From Phytomonospora endophytica (GTDB lineage: Bacteria; Actinomycetota; Actinomycetes; Mycobacteriales; Micromonosporaceae), in assembly GCF_014202425.1 (NCBI RefSeq), contig NZ_JACHGT010000001.1:289160-353159 (forward strand): a DNA stretch of 64,000 nucleotides, in the 5' to 3' direction. Numbering within the stretch: position 1 is the first letter of the stretch; every line of letters starts with the position of its first letter. A model generated the notes under the pieces. It was not told the DNA's origin. It was given only the letters and a program-made list of their open reading frames with translations, and searched no databases. The translations under genes were made by a program, and so were the position numbers. This document shows, one piece after another, positions 28,211 to 37,363 of this stretch.

Positions 28211-29803
28211 TCACGAAGCGACCGTGTACCGGCCCGGTTCGGTCACGGTGACGATCGTCCAGGCACCCTGTGTTCGCCATCGCGGGGTGCCTGGACCGTT
28301 CACTTCCAGCCATCGCAGGGGCCGCACGCGCACGAGGTAATCGCCGGCCCCGGGCGCGTCGAAGGTGAGTCCGTCGGCGCGCGAGGACACCAGCGTGGCC
28401 GGCGCGGAGACGACGCCGGTGGCACCGTCCACTTCGTACAGCGTCCAGTCCGGCGTGGCCCAGACCTGCCGCAGGTAGGGCAGTCCGCTCGCGATGAGCG
28501 CGGCCTCGGCGCGGCCGACCCAGGAGAACTCGGTGTCGGGGACGGCCACGTAGGACACGCCGGTGTCGAGCAGCCATGCGCGGTAGGTGCCGGCGTCCAG
28601 GGGGACGCCGGTGCCACGCTGACCGCCCGGCAGGTCGTCGAAGAACAGCGGGTCGCGTTCGATGTCGAGCTGCCGCAGCCAGCCGCGCGCGAGGGGGACC
28701 TCGGCGGCGACGTGGGCGGCCTCCCAGTAGTCGCGGGTCGGCGGGATCTCGACCCGCCCGACCGGTCCGCGCGTTTCCAGCTCGGCGAGGAGCGGCGCGT
28801 AGAAGGAGGCCTCGGCGGCGGGGTTTCCCGCGTCGGCGAGGTCGCCGGTGTTGACCGGCGGCTGCCACCACGTGAGCAGCGCGGCGGCGGCGGCGAGCGC
28901 GGCCCCCTTGACCAGCCGGGGGCGCCATGACGAGCGTACGTCGAGCATGGCCAGGGTCAGCGGCAGCGCGAACTGCACGGTGAGGCGGATGGCGTTGGCG
29001 CCGACGGGCGTGCGGATCACGTAGGCCGCGACCAGTCCGACGGCGGTGATGCCCGCGCCGACCACGATGGCCCGGTGGCGCGAGGCCAGGGCGAGCGCGC
29101 CGACGGCGAGGGTGGTGACGAGGGAGCGCCAGAAGTCGTCGGGGGAGAAGTTCATCCAGCCGCCGTCGCCGAAGAGCAGGGTCAAGGCGGCCATGGGGAT
29201 CGCGGCGGCGACGCCGACGAGGAGGCCGTCGAGGCGGCGCTTCGTGGCCAGGAGGAGGGCCGCCGCGGCGACGCCGGTGAACAGGCCCGCGACGGGGCTC
29301 GTCGCGCCCGAGAGCAGGGCCGCGAAGGCCGCGAGGCCGAGCACGAGGGGCCGTCGCCAGGTCGTCGCCAGGAGCGCGAGGGCCGCGAGACCGAAGGTGA
29401 CGCCGAGGGCGAAGGTGAGGCGCCCGGAGACGAGGTTGCCGGTCATCGTCACGGCCGCGGCGAGGCCGCCGAGGAGCGGATGCGGCAGGCCGGTGCGGGC
29501 CAGGAGCCACGTCAGGAGCGCCGTCGACGCCGTCGCGGTGAGGACGCCGGTGAGCCCGAGGCCGAGGAGCGCCATCACCGGCGGGGAGACGACGCTGTAG
29601 CCGAGCGGCTGCGTGCCCCCGTACCAGGAGAAGTCGATCAGCGCGAAACCGTGGCGGGCGAAGAACTCGGCGTGCCCGAACTGCGCCGAGGTGTCGGTCC
29701 CCATCGTCGGCGCGGCCCACCACGCGACGCTCAAGACCAGGGCCACGGCGGAGGCGACGGCGACGGGCACGGCCGGGCGGGTTGGGTTCGACATCGGGGA
29801 CAT
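28211..29803 (-). CDS. Polytopic membrane protein, GT-C-like
   Basis: 530 aa. About ten hydrophobic helices in the first ~330 residues, then a ~200-residue extracytoplasmic beta-rich domain ending in WTIVTVTEPGRYTVAS. An early loop with DTSAQFGHAEFFARHGFALIDFSWYGGTQP resembles the first external loop of GT-C glycosyltransferases, where an Asp/Glu is catalytic, but I cannot identify a specific family. Similar proteins are often labelled MFS transporters, which the topology does not support. ATG 29803 or 29794 is possible. Neighbouring genes give no pathway. Confidence 0.7.
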   Translation of the reverse strand: MSPMSNPTRPAVPVAVASAVALVLSVAWWAAPTMGTDTSAQFGHAEFFARHGFALIDFSWYGGTQPLGYSVVSPPVMALLGLGLTGVLTATASTALLTWLLARTGLPHPLLGGLAAAVTMTGNLVSGRLTFALGVTFGLAALALLATTWRRPLVLGLAAFAALLSGATSPVAGLFTGVAAAALLLATKRRLDGLLVGVAAAIPMAALTLLFGDGGWMNFSPDDFWRSLVTTLAVGALALASRHRAIVVGAGITAVGLVAAYVIRTPVGANAIRLTVQFALPLTLAMLDVRSSWRPRLVKGAALAAAAALLTWWQPPVNTGDLADAGNPAAEASFYAPLLAELETRGPVGRVEIPPTRDYWEAAHVAAEVPLARGWLRQLDIERDPLFFDDLPGGQRGTGVPLDAGTYRAWLLDTGVSYVAVPDTEFSWVGRAEAALIASGLPYLRQVWATPDWTLYEVDGATGVVSAPATLVSSRADGLTFDAPGAGDYLVRVRPLRWLEVNGPGTPRWRTQGAWTIVTVTEPGRYTVAS

Positions 29804-29970
29804 GGTCGCACGCGGGCGGGACCGGGACGGCGCACGCCGGTGGGATGAAAGTGTCGTACCCGGCCAATAGAGTGGAAATCAGGGGCCCCCACGGGGGCGG
29901 CGATGACGCGTGCCCTTCTCCCACGGAAACCCGTCGCGAACGTGCTCGGCTTTTCCGTACCCTCGCGCCC

Positions 29971-30627
29971 ATGCGGATCCTCTCGGTCAACATCGGCGTC
30001 CCGCGCTCCAACCCCTGGAAGAAGCTCGCCGCCACCGGCATCGACAAGCGGCCCGTCGACGGACCGGTCGCGGTGACGGCGCCCGGCCCGAAAGGCGACG
30101 GCTCGGTCGGCCTCGCCGGCGACCGCGCCTACGACGTCAAGCACCACGGCGGCACCGACCAGGCCGTCTACGCCTACGCCCGCGAAGACCTCGACACCTG
30201 GGAACCGGTCTTCGGCCGGACCCTGCCCAACGGTGTCTTCGGCGAGAACCTCACCACCGAAGGCCTCGACCTCAACGGGGCCCTCATCGGCGAACGCTGG
30301 CGGATCGGCGCCGAACTCGTCCTGGAGATCACCTGCCCGCGCATCCCCTGCGCGACCTTCCAGGGCTGGCTGGAACGCGCGGGCTGGATCAAGGAGTTCA
30401 CCCTCGCGGCGATCCCCGGCCCCTACCTGCGCGTCATCACACCCGGCGAGGTCCGCGCGGGCGACCCCGTCGCGATCGTCCACCGCCCCGGCCACGACGT
30501 GACCGTCGCGCTCGCCTTCCGCGCCTTCACCCGCGAACCGGACCTGCTGCCGCGTCTCCTGGTCGCCGACGCCCTGCCCGGGGAGGACATGGCGATCGTG
30601 CGGAGGAGGACGGGCGCTACTCCTTGA
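29971..30627 (+). CDS. MOSC-domain protein (YiiM-like)
   Basis: 218 aa. MOSC domains bind sulfur- or molybdenum-cofactor-derived ligands; YiiM-type members confer resistance to N-hydroxylated purines. Family motifs: GLAGDRAYDVKHHGGTDQAVYAYAREDL, FGENLTTEGLDLNGALIGERWRIG and CPRIPCATFQGWL, whose first Cys is the candidate Moco ligand. ATG 29971 follows TACCCT (29958-29963) by exactly 7 nt, indicating leaderless initiation. The 3' end overlaps the convergent RibD-like gene by 11 bp. Confidence 0.88.
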   Translation: MRILSVNIGVPRSNPWKKLAATGIDKRPVDGPVAVTAPGPKGDGSVGLAGDRAYDVKHHGGTDQAVYAYAREDLDTWEPVFGRTLPNGVFGENLTTEGLDLNGALIGERWRIGAELVLEITCPRIPCATFQGWLERAGWIKEFTLAAIPGPYLRVITPGEVRAGDPVAIVHRPGHDVTVALAFRAFTREPDLLPRLLVADALPGEDMAIVRRRTGATP

Positions 30628-31150
30628 CCACCACCCACGACGTCTGCACGAACCCGCCCGGATGCGTCTTCGTCCACTCGGGCGTGAGGCTGACGTCGGC
30701 GTCCAGCGGCCCGAACAGCCGGTGCCCCGAACCGATCAGCACGGGCGCCGTGGAGATCATGAACCGGTCGACGAGCCCGGCCCGCAGGAAGGACTGGATC
30801 AGCCGCCCGCCGTCGGGATAGACGTGCTCGGCACCCTCCTCCTCCAGGGCGGCGACGAGCGAGTCGAGGTCGCGGTACACCGTCACGCGCGGGTCGGCGT
30901 CCTCCGGCAGGGTCGTGCTAAGCACGGCGACGCGGCGGTCACCGTAGGGCCAGGCGTCCTCGCCGAAGGCGAGCACCGTCTCGAAGGTCGTGCGGCCGAG
31001 GACGATCGTGTCGACGGTGTCGAGGAACGCGAAGAAACCCATGTCCCCGGCGGCTTCGCCACGGCCGGTGAGCCAGGCGATGTCGCCGTTCTCGCGGGCG
31101 ATGAAGCCGTCGAGGCTGGTGCCGATGAACACGGTCGAAGTGAAACCCAT
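30617..31150 (-). CDS. RibD C-terminal/dihydrofolate reductase-like protein
   Basis: 177 aa. DHFR-like NADPH-binding fold of the YyaP/YwjB type: STVFIGTSLDGFIARENGDIAWL, VLGRTTFETVL, VAVLSTTLP, YPDGGRLIQSFLRAGLVDRF and GSGHRLFG. These are small reductases of unknown substrate, distinct from FolA. It starts 4 nt after the TetR gene's stop codon, so it is the second gene of a self-regulated operon and the likely output of that repressor. Confidence 0.88.
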   Translation of the reverse strand: MGFTSTVFIGTSLDGFIARENGDIAWLTGRGEAAGDMGFFAFLDTVDTIVLGRTTFETVLAFGEDAWPYGDRRVAVLSTTLPEDADPRVTVYRDLDSLVAALEEEGAEHVYPDGGRLIQSFLRAGLVDRFMISTAPVLIGSGHRLFGPLDADVSLTPEWTKTHPGGFVQTSWVVVKE

Positions 31151-31154
31151 GTCG

Positions 31155-31742
31155 CTACCCCATCCGGTGATTGTCGAGCAGGTCGTCCAGTTCCCCGCGC
31201 AGTCGCGCGGGGAGGTCCTCGCCGCCGGTGATCGCCCACATGACGAGGGTCCCGTTGTGCACGACCTGGACCGTGCGCGCCAGGCGCGCCACCTCGGTCC
31301 CCGGCCGCAGCTCACCGGCCGCGACCGCGTCGGCCAGCAGCCCGGCGAGCAGCTCGTCCATGCGGTGGGCGTGCGTGGCGGCGTGCGCGTGGAACTCCGG
31401 GTCGGTCAGGTCGAGCTGAAGCGCGCCGAGGTGGTTGGCGATCTCCTCCCGGGTGCGCATGCCCGCGCTGAGCTCGCCGAGCACGGCGTGCAGCGCCTCC
31501 AGCGGTGAGGCGTGCTCGCGCCGGACCGTCGCGAAGGCCTCGTCCAGTCCTCCCGCGGCCTGTGCGGCGAAGGCGAGGAGCAGTCCGCGCTTTGAGCCGA
31601 AACGCTGCACGAGGGTCGCGGGGGAGACGCCGGCCTCGCCGGCGACGACGGCGAGTGTGAGCTTCGGCAGGCCGAGTGCGCCGATGGCGCGTTCGGTGGC
31701 GGCGAGGATCTGCTCGTCGCTGGTCGCCCGCGGCCGTCCCAT
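31155..31742 (-). CDS. TetR-family transcriptional regulator
   Basis: 195 aa. N-terminal helix-turn-helix (DEQILAATERAIGALGLPKLTLAVVAGEAGVSPATLVQRFGSKRGLL-like region, residues ~8-55) with a helical ligand-binding domain behind it. A GGAGGAA ribosome site precedes the ATG. Two related inverted repeats lie in its own promoter (see 31762-31823), so autoregulation is likely. It is operonic with the RibD-like reductase. The ligand is unknown. Confidence 0.92.
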   Translation of the reverse strand: MGRPRATSDEQILAATERAIGALGLPKLTLAVVAGEAGVSPATLVQRFGSKRGLLLAFAAQAAGGLDEAFATVRREHASPLEALHAVLGELSAGMRTREEIANHLGALQLDLTDPEFHAHAATHAHRMDELLAGLLADAVAAGELRPGTEVARLARTVQVVHNGTLVMWAITGGEDLPARLRGELDDLLDNHRMG

Positions 31743-31761
31743 GGTTCCTCCGCCGAGTTTG

Positions 31762-31775
31762 TGAATGTCTGTTCA
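31762..31775. promoter_or_regulatory. Second TetR operator-like site
   Basis: TGAATGTCTGTTCA, read on the minus strand TGAACAGACATTCA, shares TGAACAG-x-CATT with the main palindrome. It lies just downstream of a minus-strand TAGAGT -10 (31784-31779), near the expected transcription start of the TetR gene. Confidence 0.55.
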
Positions 31776-31801
31776 GGAACTCTACCGCAGCGCGACGAAC
31801 G

Positions 31802-31823
31802 TATAAATGAACAGTCATTTATA
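31802..31823. promoter_or_regulatory. TetR operator: 22-bp perfect palindrome
   Basis: Perfect 9-bp arms TATAAATGA and TCATTTATA surround ACAG. It overlaps the -35 position (17-bp spacing) of the TetR promoter and a TATAAA that could serve mptB on the other strand. Its extreme AT content in a ~70% GC region and its similarity to the 31762 site support a repressor site, possibly controlling both directions. Confidence 0.7.
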
Positions 31824-31872
31824 AATCGGTGCGGCCGCTCACCACACGCCCGGGCCGCATCGGTGTGCGACC

Positions 31873-33309
31873 ATGGCCCCCGTGCGCCGCCTCACGATCA
31901 CGCTTCTCGGCCTCACCGGCGGCGTCCTCCTCGCCGTCGCCGCCTGGCTGGGCGGCGCCAAGCCCGACACCGACCTCAAGTCGAACCTCCAGACGGCCCT
32001 GTCCCACCCGGACACGGCTGCCGCGATCGGCGTGTGGGCCCTCGGCCTCGCCGCGCTCGGTGTCGCCTGGTGGCACGCCCGCAAGGCCTCCTGGAGCCTC
32101 CCCGCGACGCTGGCGACCGCCGCGCTGTGGGCCGCCCCGCTGCTGTTCGCGCCGCCGCTGGGCAGCCGCGACCTCTACGCCTACGCCTGCCAGGGCGCGA
32201 CCGTCCACGGTGGACTGAACCCCTACGAGGTCGGCTCGGCCGCGCTGCCCTGCCCGTGGCTGGACTCCGTCTCGCTGATCTGGCACGACACGCCCGCGCC
32301 CTACGGACCCGTCTGGGTGCTGCTGGCCGGTGCGGCCGTCGCCGTCGCGGGCGGGAACCTCGCCGTGGCGATGACCGTCCTGCGGATCGGCGCGCTCCTC
32401 GGCGTGCTCGCGATGGCCGACGCGATCCCGAGACTCGCCGCGCGCACGGGCATCGACCCGGTCCGGGCGACGTGGCTCGGCCTGGCCAGCCCGCTGCTGA
32501 TGATCCACGTCGTCTCCGGCGGCCACAACGACGCCCTGATGATCGGCCTGGCGCTCCTCGGGCTCCTCGCCGCTGCGAACGGCCGCGGCCCGCTCTCCGG
32601 AGCGGCGCTCGGCGCGGCCGTCGCGGTCAAGGCGACCGCCGGGATCGCGCTGCCCTTCGCCGTGCTGCTTCTCATGCGCGACAGGACCTTCCGCGAGTTT
32701 CTCCGCCGGGCCTGGGTGCCGGTCGCCGGGACGGTCGCGGTGTTCGCCGCCATCACCCTCGCCAGCGGCCTGCGCCTCGGCTGGCTGAGCGGACTGGTCT
32801 CCTCCGGCGACTCCGTGCAGTGGACCTCGCCGCCGACGGCCGTCGGCATGACCGTGGGAGCCGTCTCCAAGGCCCTCGGGAACGACGTCACGACCGGCGC
32901 CATCGAGGTCTGCCGGATCCTCGGCTGGATCGCCCTCGCGGTCGCGCTCGTGGCGATCTGGCTGCACGCCTTCCGGCGGGCGCTCGACGCCTCCTCGATC
33001 CTGCGGCACCTGACCTGGGCGCTGATCGCGGTCGTCGCGCTGTCCCCGGTCTTCCACCCCTGGTACATGCTGTGGCCGCTGGCGGTCCTGGCCGTCTCCG
33101 TCCCCGGTGGCCCCCTGCGGACCGCCGCCCGCGTCGTCGCGGTCGCGCTGCCCGCGCTGACCCTTCCCGACGGCGACAACCTCGCCCTGCGCTCGAAACT
33201 CGCCGGGGCCGTGGTGATGACCGGACTGGTCATCACCACCGTCGTACTGGCGCTATCCCGCGTTCGCCCTGGCCGCCGCTCGACGCTCGGGCCACGACGC
33301 GAGCCGTGA
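31873..33309 (+). CDS. mptB: Polyprenol-phosphomannose-dependent alpha-1,6-mannosyltransferase (MptB family)
   Basis: 478 aa with about 12-13 membrane helices. MptB-type GT-C enzymes use polyprenyl-phosphate-mannose outside the membrane to extend the alpha-1,6-mannan core of lipomannan-type glycolipids. Diagnostic segments: PLGSRDLYAYACQGATVHGG (family acidic residue), GLNPYEVG, DTPAPYGPVW and VSGGHNDALMIGLALLG. It suggests lipomannan-like lipids in this envelope. ATG 31873 has no strong ribosome site. Its last 57 bp overlap the 3' end of the convergent GT87 gene. Confidence 0.88.
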   Translation: MAPVRRLTITLLGLTGGVLLAVAAWLGGAKPDTDLKSNLQTALSHPDTAAAIGVWALGLAALGVAWWHARKASWSLPATLATAALWAAPLLFAPPLGSRDLYAYACQGATVHGGLNPYEVGSAALPCPWLDSVSLIWHDTPAPYGPVWVLLAGAAVAVAGGNLAVAMTVLRIGALLGVLAMADAIPRLAARTGIDPVRATWLGLASPLLMIHVVSGGHNDALMIGLALLGLLAAANGRGPLSGAALGAAVAVKATAGIALPFAVLLLMRDRTFREFLRRAWVPVAGTVAVFAAITLASGLRLGWLSGLVSSGDSVQWTSPPTAVGMTVGAVSKALGNDVTTGAIEVCRILGWIALAVALVAIWLHAFRRALDASSILRHLTWALIAVVALSPVFHPWYMLWPLAVLAVSVPGGPLRTAARVVAVALPALTLPDGDNLALRSKLAGAVVMTGLVITTVVLALSRVRPGRRSTLGPRREP

Positions 33310-34629
33310 CGGCCAGCGCGGCCAGAAGTTGCCCTTCGCCAGATCCAGTTCGTCGGTCCCGCGCCGGATCGGCAGCGCCACGATCAGCACCAGCGACAGG
33401 ATGACGTAGGAGTTCTCCCCGATCCACCAGAACGGCCCGTGCAGCCAGTGCTTCGTGGTCACCTCGGCGAAACGCAGACTCAAGGTCAGCGCGAAAGACC
33501 AGTAGACGACCATGAACAGCCCCGTCCACGCCCAGAAACGCCTCGTCCAGCGGTCCTTGCGCAAGGCCACGTCGGCCAGCACCACCAGCGCCGGGACGAT
33601 CCAGAAGTTGTGGTGGATCCACGACACCGGGCTCACCATCACCCCGATCAGCCCGACGATCGTCAGCGCGCAGATCTCGTCGCCCTGCCGGTAGGCCCGT
33701 ACCGCCCGCCACATCCCGTAGCCGACGACCAGGAGCACCGCCAGCAGGTAGATCCAGCGCGGGTAGTTCGGGTCGCGCTGGTCGAACCAGCGCAGGATCA
33801 TCCCGTTGACCGAGGTGTTCGAGGTCTGGTCGAGGATCCCGACGCGGCTGGAGTCCCAGAAGGTCACCAGCCAGAACTTCACCGAGGACCGCAGGTCGAA
33901 GGCCGCGGCGAGGACCGTCGCCGCCGTCGCCCAGAACATCGACATGAACGCCGGCCGCCACCGCTTGGTCAGCAGCAGGTAGATGATGAAGATGCCCGGT
34001 GTCAGCTTGATCGCCGTGGCCAGCCCGATCCCGATGCCCGCCCACTTCGAGTTGCGGCGGCACAGGAACAGCAGGTCCCCGATGATCAGCACGGCCAGTT
34101 CGTGGTTGACCTGCCCGAAACTCAGCGACTCCCGGATCGGTTCCAGCGCGAAGGCCAGGGGCACCACCAGACCGCAGACGAACCACGCGGGCTGCTTCAG
34201 CCGGCGCGCCAGGGGAGTGGCCACCCAGTAGCACATCAGGGCCAGCGCGGCCGACATCACGATCAGGTGCGACCACTTCGCCAGCCCGTAGGGCAGTACC
34301 GCGAGCGGGATCATGATCAGCGCGGCGAAGGGCGGGTAGGTGAAGCCCAGGTTGTAGTTGGTCTTGTCGGGCTGCGAGTAGTTGTACAGGATGTTGTCGC
34401 CGTCGAGCCAGAACAGCACGGCCTTGCGGTAGATCCGGAAGTCGAAGAGCCGGTGGTGTTCACCGAAGCGGTCGGCGAGGATCCACACCACCGCCATCAG
34501 CACCACGATGGCGGCGACCCGCAGCCAGAAGACCGTTCGCGGATTGCTCAGCGGGCCACGCGACCCGCCTTCGGAGGTCACGCCGTCACTGGCGTCAGGC
34601 TCGGGCTCGGCCTTGGTGGTGGTGTCCAC
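33253..34629 (-). CDS. GT87-family (DUF2029) mannosyltransferase
   Basis: 458 aa with an N-terminal cytoplasmic tail and about ten membrane helices. GT87 hallmarks: FDFRIYRKAVLFWLDGDN (catalytic Asp in the first external loop), NLGFTYPPFAALIMIPLA, ESLSFGQVNHELAVLI, AIKLTPGIFIIYLLL and SPVSWIHHNFW. Mycobacterial relatives (PimE and others) add alpha-1,2-mannose to phosphatidylinositol mannosides or lipoglycans. Together with mptB it suggests a mannolipid locus. Exact linkage and acceptor are not deducible. It has a 57-bp antisense overlap with mptB. Confidence 0.87.
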   Translation of the reverse strand: MDTTTKAEPEPDASDGVTSEGGSRGPLSNPRTVFWLRVAAIVVLMAVVWILADRFGEHHRLFDFRIYRKAVLFWLDGDNILYNYSQPDKTNYNLGFTYPPFAALIMIPLAVLPYGLAKWSHLIVMSAALALMCYWVATPLARRLKQPAWFVCGLVVPLAFALEPIRESLSFGQVNHELAVLIIGDLLFLCRRNSKWAGIGIGLATAIKLTPGIFIIYLLLTKRWRPAFMSMFWATAATVLAAAFDLRSSVKFWLVTFWDSSRVGILDQTSNTSVNGMILRWFDQRDPNYPRWIYLLAVLLVVGYGMWRAVRAYRQGDEICALTIVGLIGVMVSPVSWIHHNFWIVPALVVLADVALRKDRWTRRFWAWTGLFMVVYWSFALTLSLRFAEVTTKHWLHGPFWWIGENSYVILSLVLIVALPIRRGTDELDLAKGNFWPRWPSRLASWPERRAAARANAG

Positions 34630-34659
34630 AGTGGTGTCGGTTTCCTCTTGCTAAGGCCG

Positions 34660-37224
34660 TCAGGGCGTGAGCGTCAGCCGGTCGCGGGTGGTGACCTCGA
34701 TGTCGCGGTCGGACCAGCGCATGGGGGTCAGCGCGCCGGTACGCCACATCTGGACCTGGTCGTCGTAGTGGGCGCTGAACGTGTGGCCGGACTGGCCGGT
34801 CAGGTTGACCCACCAGGAACCGTCGAGGTTCGCCAGGTCCACGATCATCCGCATAGAGGGTACGGCGTCGACCTCGTACCCTTTCGCCGGGTTCCAGCCG
34901 GTGGCGTTGACGATTCCGTCCCCACCGGCGACCCCGACCGGGGGCGAGTTGAACAGCCATTCGACGATCCCGATGCCCGACGTGCCAAGGGTCGGGTTCG
35001 TCAACGTCAGCGTGTGCAGCTCGTCCCAGCGCCAGCCCGACGGGTCCCCGCCGAGCCGTTCGGTGAGTTCGTCGACGGCGTCGGCCATCGCCTTGGCGAG
35101 CATCGCGTCGCGGTTCTCGACCTCCGGCGTCGCCACGTCGTCCCACCAGGGACTGTCGGGCTGCTCCATGAGCTTCCCGACGACCTCGTACCAGCGCTCG
35201 CCGCCGCCCGGGGGAGCGGAGTCGGGCAGCTCGTCGAAGGTGTTGAGCAGCAGGTGCCGCCAGGTCGCGTTGTAGAACGCGGCGGCGGCCGAGTCGCGGT
35301 CGGACTGGAGGTCCCAGTCGCGCAGGAGGTCCTGTGCCTCCTTGACCGTGCCCTCGGTGGAGACGCCGAGGAGTTTCGGCACGACTGGGGCGGCTCCGCC
35401 GTTGCGGCCGTCCATCTGCATCAGGCGGATGTCGTCGATGCTGAGCAGGTCGGTGTCGGCCTCGATCATGTCCCGGATCCGCTCACTGCGGTACCCGTAG
35501 GCCCAGTCCTCGGTGAGCAGGTGCGGATACTCCTCGCCGATCACCTCGTTGTTGGCGGTGACGATGAAGCCCTCTTCCGGGTTCACCGTGTACGGCAGTT
35601 CCTCGGTGGGGATGTAACCCGACCAGTCGTAGCCGGAGTCCCAGCCCGGGGAGGGCCAGGTGCCGTCACCGGTACCGCGCACCGGGATCTTGCCGGGCGC
35701 CTGGTAGCCGATGTTGCCGGAGGTGTCGGCGTAGATCATGTTCTGCGAGGGCACCTCGAAGCGGGCCGCGGCGGCCTTGAACTCCGGCCAGTTCGCGGCC
35801 CGGTTCAGCGCGAAGATCGCCTCGGCGGTACGGCCCGGTTCCAGCGCGGTCCAGCGCAGCGCGACGGCGTACTCGCCGCCCTCGTTGAGCTTCGGCGTCG
35901 GCGGGTTCTTCGCCAGGGACTCGTAGGTGTCGTCGTTGTCCGACATCACCGGCCCGTGCTTGGTCTCGCGGACGGTGATGGTCCGCGACTCGCCGCCGGC
36001 GACCTTGATGGTCTCCTCGCGGGTGCTCTCGAAGGGCAGCCATGAACCGTCGACGAGGTACTTGTCGCCGTCGACGCGTTCGACGTAGAGGTCGGTGACG
36101 TCGGGGCCGAGGTTGGTGAAGCCCCAGGAGATGTCGGCGTTGTGGCCGATGATGATGCCCGGCACGCCCGAGAAGGTGAAGCCGGTGACCCGGAAGGGGC
36201 AGGCCTCGCTGAGGGTGCGGCAGCGCAGCCCCGCCTGATACCAGACCGACGGCATCGAAGGCGCCAGGTGCGGGTCGTTGGCCAGGATCGGCATCCCGGT
36301 CTCGGTCCGGGAACCGGAGACCACCCAGGAGTTCGAGCCGATCCCGTCGATGGCGGGCCCGGTGACCTTCGCGAGGGCGTCGAAGGCGCTCTGCGCGCCG
36401 GTCAGGGCGTCCGTGGCGTCGACGTCGGGCGCGGTCGGTTCACCACCGCCCTCACCGCCGCCGGAGTCATCGCCGGGCGCGGTCAACTCGAACTTGCCGT
36501 CCTTGACCGTCCCGTCCGGCACGATCGGCGCGTGCCGGTCCTCCGGGTAGGCCGGGTACAACTGCGAGATCTGCTTGGGCGTCAGGCCCGCGTCGGCGAG
36601 CGTGGCCCGGTTGAGCTCGTCGCTGAGGTTGCCGCGCAGGTCCCAGGCCATCGCCTTGAGCCAGGCGACGGAGTCGACCGGCGACCAGTCCTCGATCACG
36701 TAGTCGGGGTTGTCCAGTGCGAGGACGGTGTACTCCAGGCTGACCTCCCCCGCGCTGTGGGTGCCGAGGAAGGCGTTGACGCCTTCGGCGTAGGCCGTGA
36801 AGTAGCTCTTGGTCGTCGCGTCGAGGATCTCCCACTCCTGCTCGGCGACCTTGCGCCAGCCCATGGTGCGCACGGCGGCGTCGGTGCCGACCTGGCTCTC
36901 ACCGAACATCTCCGACAGCCGCCCGGAGGTGATGTGGCGGCGGAAGTCCATCTCCCAGAAGCGGTCCTGGGCGTGGACGTAGCCCTGCGCGCGGAACAGG
37001 TCGGTGGCGGTGTCGGCGTAGATCTGCGGGATGCCGCGTTCGTCCCGCCAGACGTCGACCTCGCCCGACATGCCCGGCAGCGCGATCTCACCGTCCACAG
37101 TGGGGAACGACTTGCGCACGATGTAGGCGAACCCGAGCGAGATGACGAGCACGAGCACGGTCAGCACGGCGAGGGTCCACAGGCCGATACGGCGCAGCAG
37201 ACGGAGGAGACGAGCGCGGTCCAT
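34660..37224 (-). CDS. Penicillin acylase-family N-terminal-nucleophile hydrolase
   Basis: 854 aa. An N-terminal membrane segment (about residues 15-38) exports or tethers it. The alpha region (DVWRDERGIPQIYADTATDLFRAQGYVHAQDRFWEMD) is followed by a Gly/Ser/Asp-rich linker (~270-280), then the autocatalytic site: S297 in GIGSNSWVVSGSRTETG becomes the N-terminal Ser nucleophile after self-cleavage. Further beta-subunit motifs are PILANDPHL and GFTFSGVPGIIIGHN. Relatives hydrolyse beta-lactam amides or acyl-homoserine lactones, but most are uncharacterised. ATG 37224 has GGGAGGA upstream. It runs in the same direction as the GT87 gene 30 bp below. Confidence 0.93.
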   Translation of the reverse strand: MDRARLLRLLRRIGLWTLAVLTVLVLVISLGFAYIVRKSFPTVDGEIALPGMSGEVDVWRDERGIPQIYADTATDLFRAQGYVHAQDRFWEMDFRRHITSGRLSEMFGESQVGTDAAVRTMGWRKVAEQEWEILDATTKSYFTAYAEGVNAFLGTHSAGEVSLEYTVLALDNPDYVIEDWSPVDSVAWLKAMAWDLRGNLSDELNRATLADAGLTPKQISQLYPAYPEDRHAPIVPDGTVKDGKFELTAPGDDSGGGEGGGEPTAPDVDATDALTGAQSAFDALAKVTGPAIDGIGSNSWVVSGSRTETGMPILANDPHLAPSMPSVWYQAGLRCRTLSEACPFRVTGFTFSGVPGIIIGHNADISWGFTNLGPDVTDLYVERVDGDKYLVDGSWLPFESTREETIKVAGGESRTITVRETKHGPVMSDNDDTYESLAKNPPTPKLNEGGEYAVALRWTALEPGRTAEAIFALNRAANWPEFKAAAARFEVPSQNMIYADTSGNIGYQAPGKIPVRGTGDGTWPSPGWDSGYDWSGYIPTEELPYTVNPEEGFIVTANNEVIGEEYPHLLTEDWAYGYRSERIRDMIEADTDLLSIDDIRLMQMDGRNGGAAPVVPKLLGVSTEGTVKEAQDLLRDWDLQSDRDSAAAAFYNATWRHLLLNTFDELPDSAPPGGGERWYEVVGKLMEQPDSPWWDDVATPEVENRDAMLAKAMADAVDELTERLGGDPSGWRWDELHTLTLTNPTLGTSGIGIVEWLFNSPPVGVAGGDGIVNATGWNPAKGYEVDAVPSMRMIVDLANLDGSWWVNLTGQSGHTFSAHYDDQVQMWRTGALTPMRWSDRDIEVTTRDRLTLTP

Positions 37225-37363
37225 CGGCACATCCTCCCAGGGCGCGGCACCTCGCCGCTCATGGGGCGATATGTACCCCGGTGCGCCGATCTCCCCCGGG
37301 CGGGGGATGGCCTTCACGCTGCGGGGGCAGGTTTCACCGGGACGCTCACCCGAGGCTGATGGC

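Noticed and set aside
28211-29803. MFS transporter annotation for the 530-residue membrane protein
   Set aside because: Helices are confined to the N-terminal 330 residues and a long external beta domain follows; no MFS signature loops are visible.
33439-36045. 868-residue plus-strand frame
   Set aside because: Antisense shadow of the GT87 and penicillin acylase genes, His/Gln/Arg/Asp-rich with no recognisable domain.
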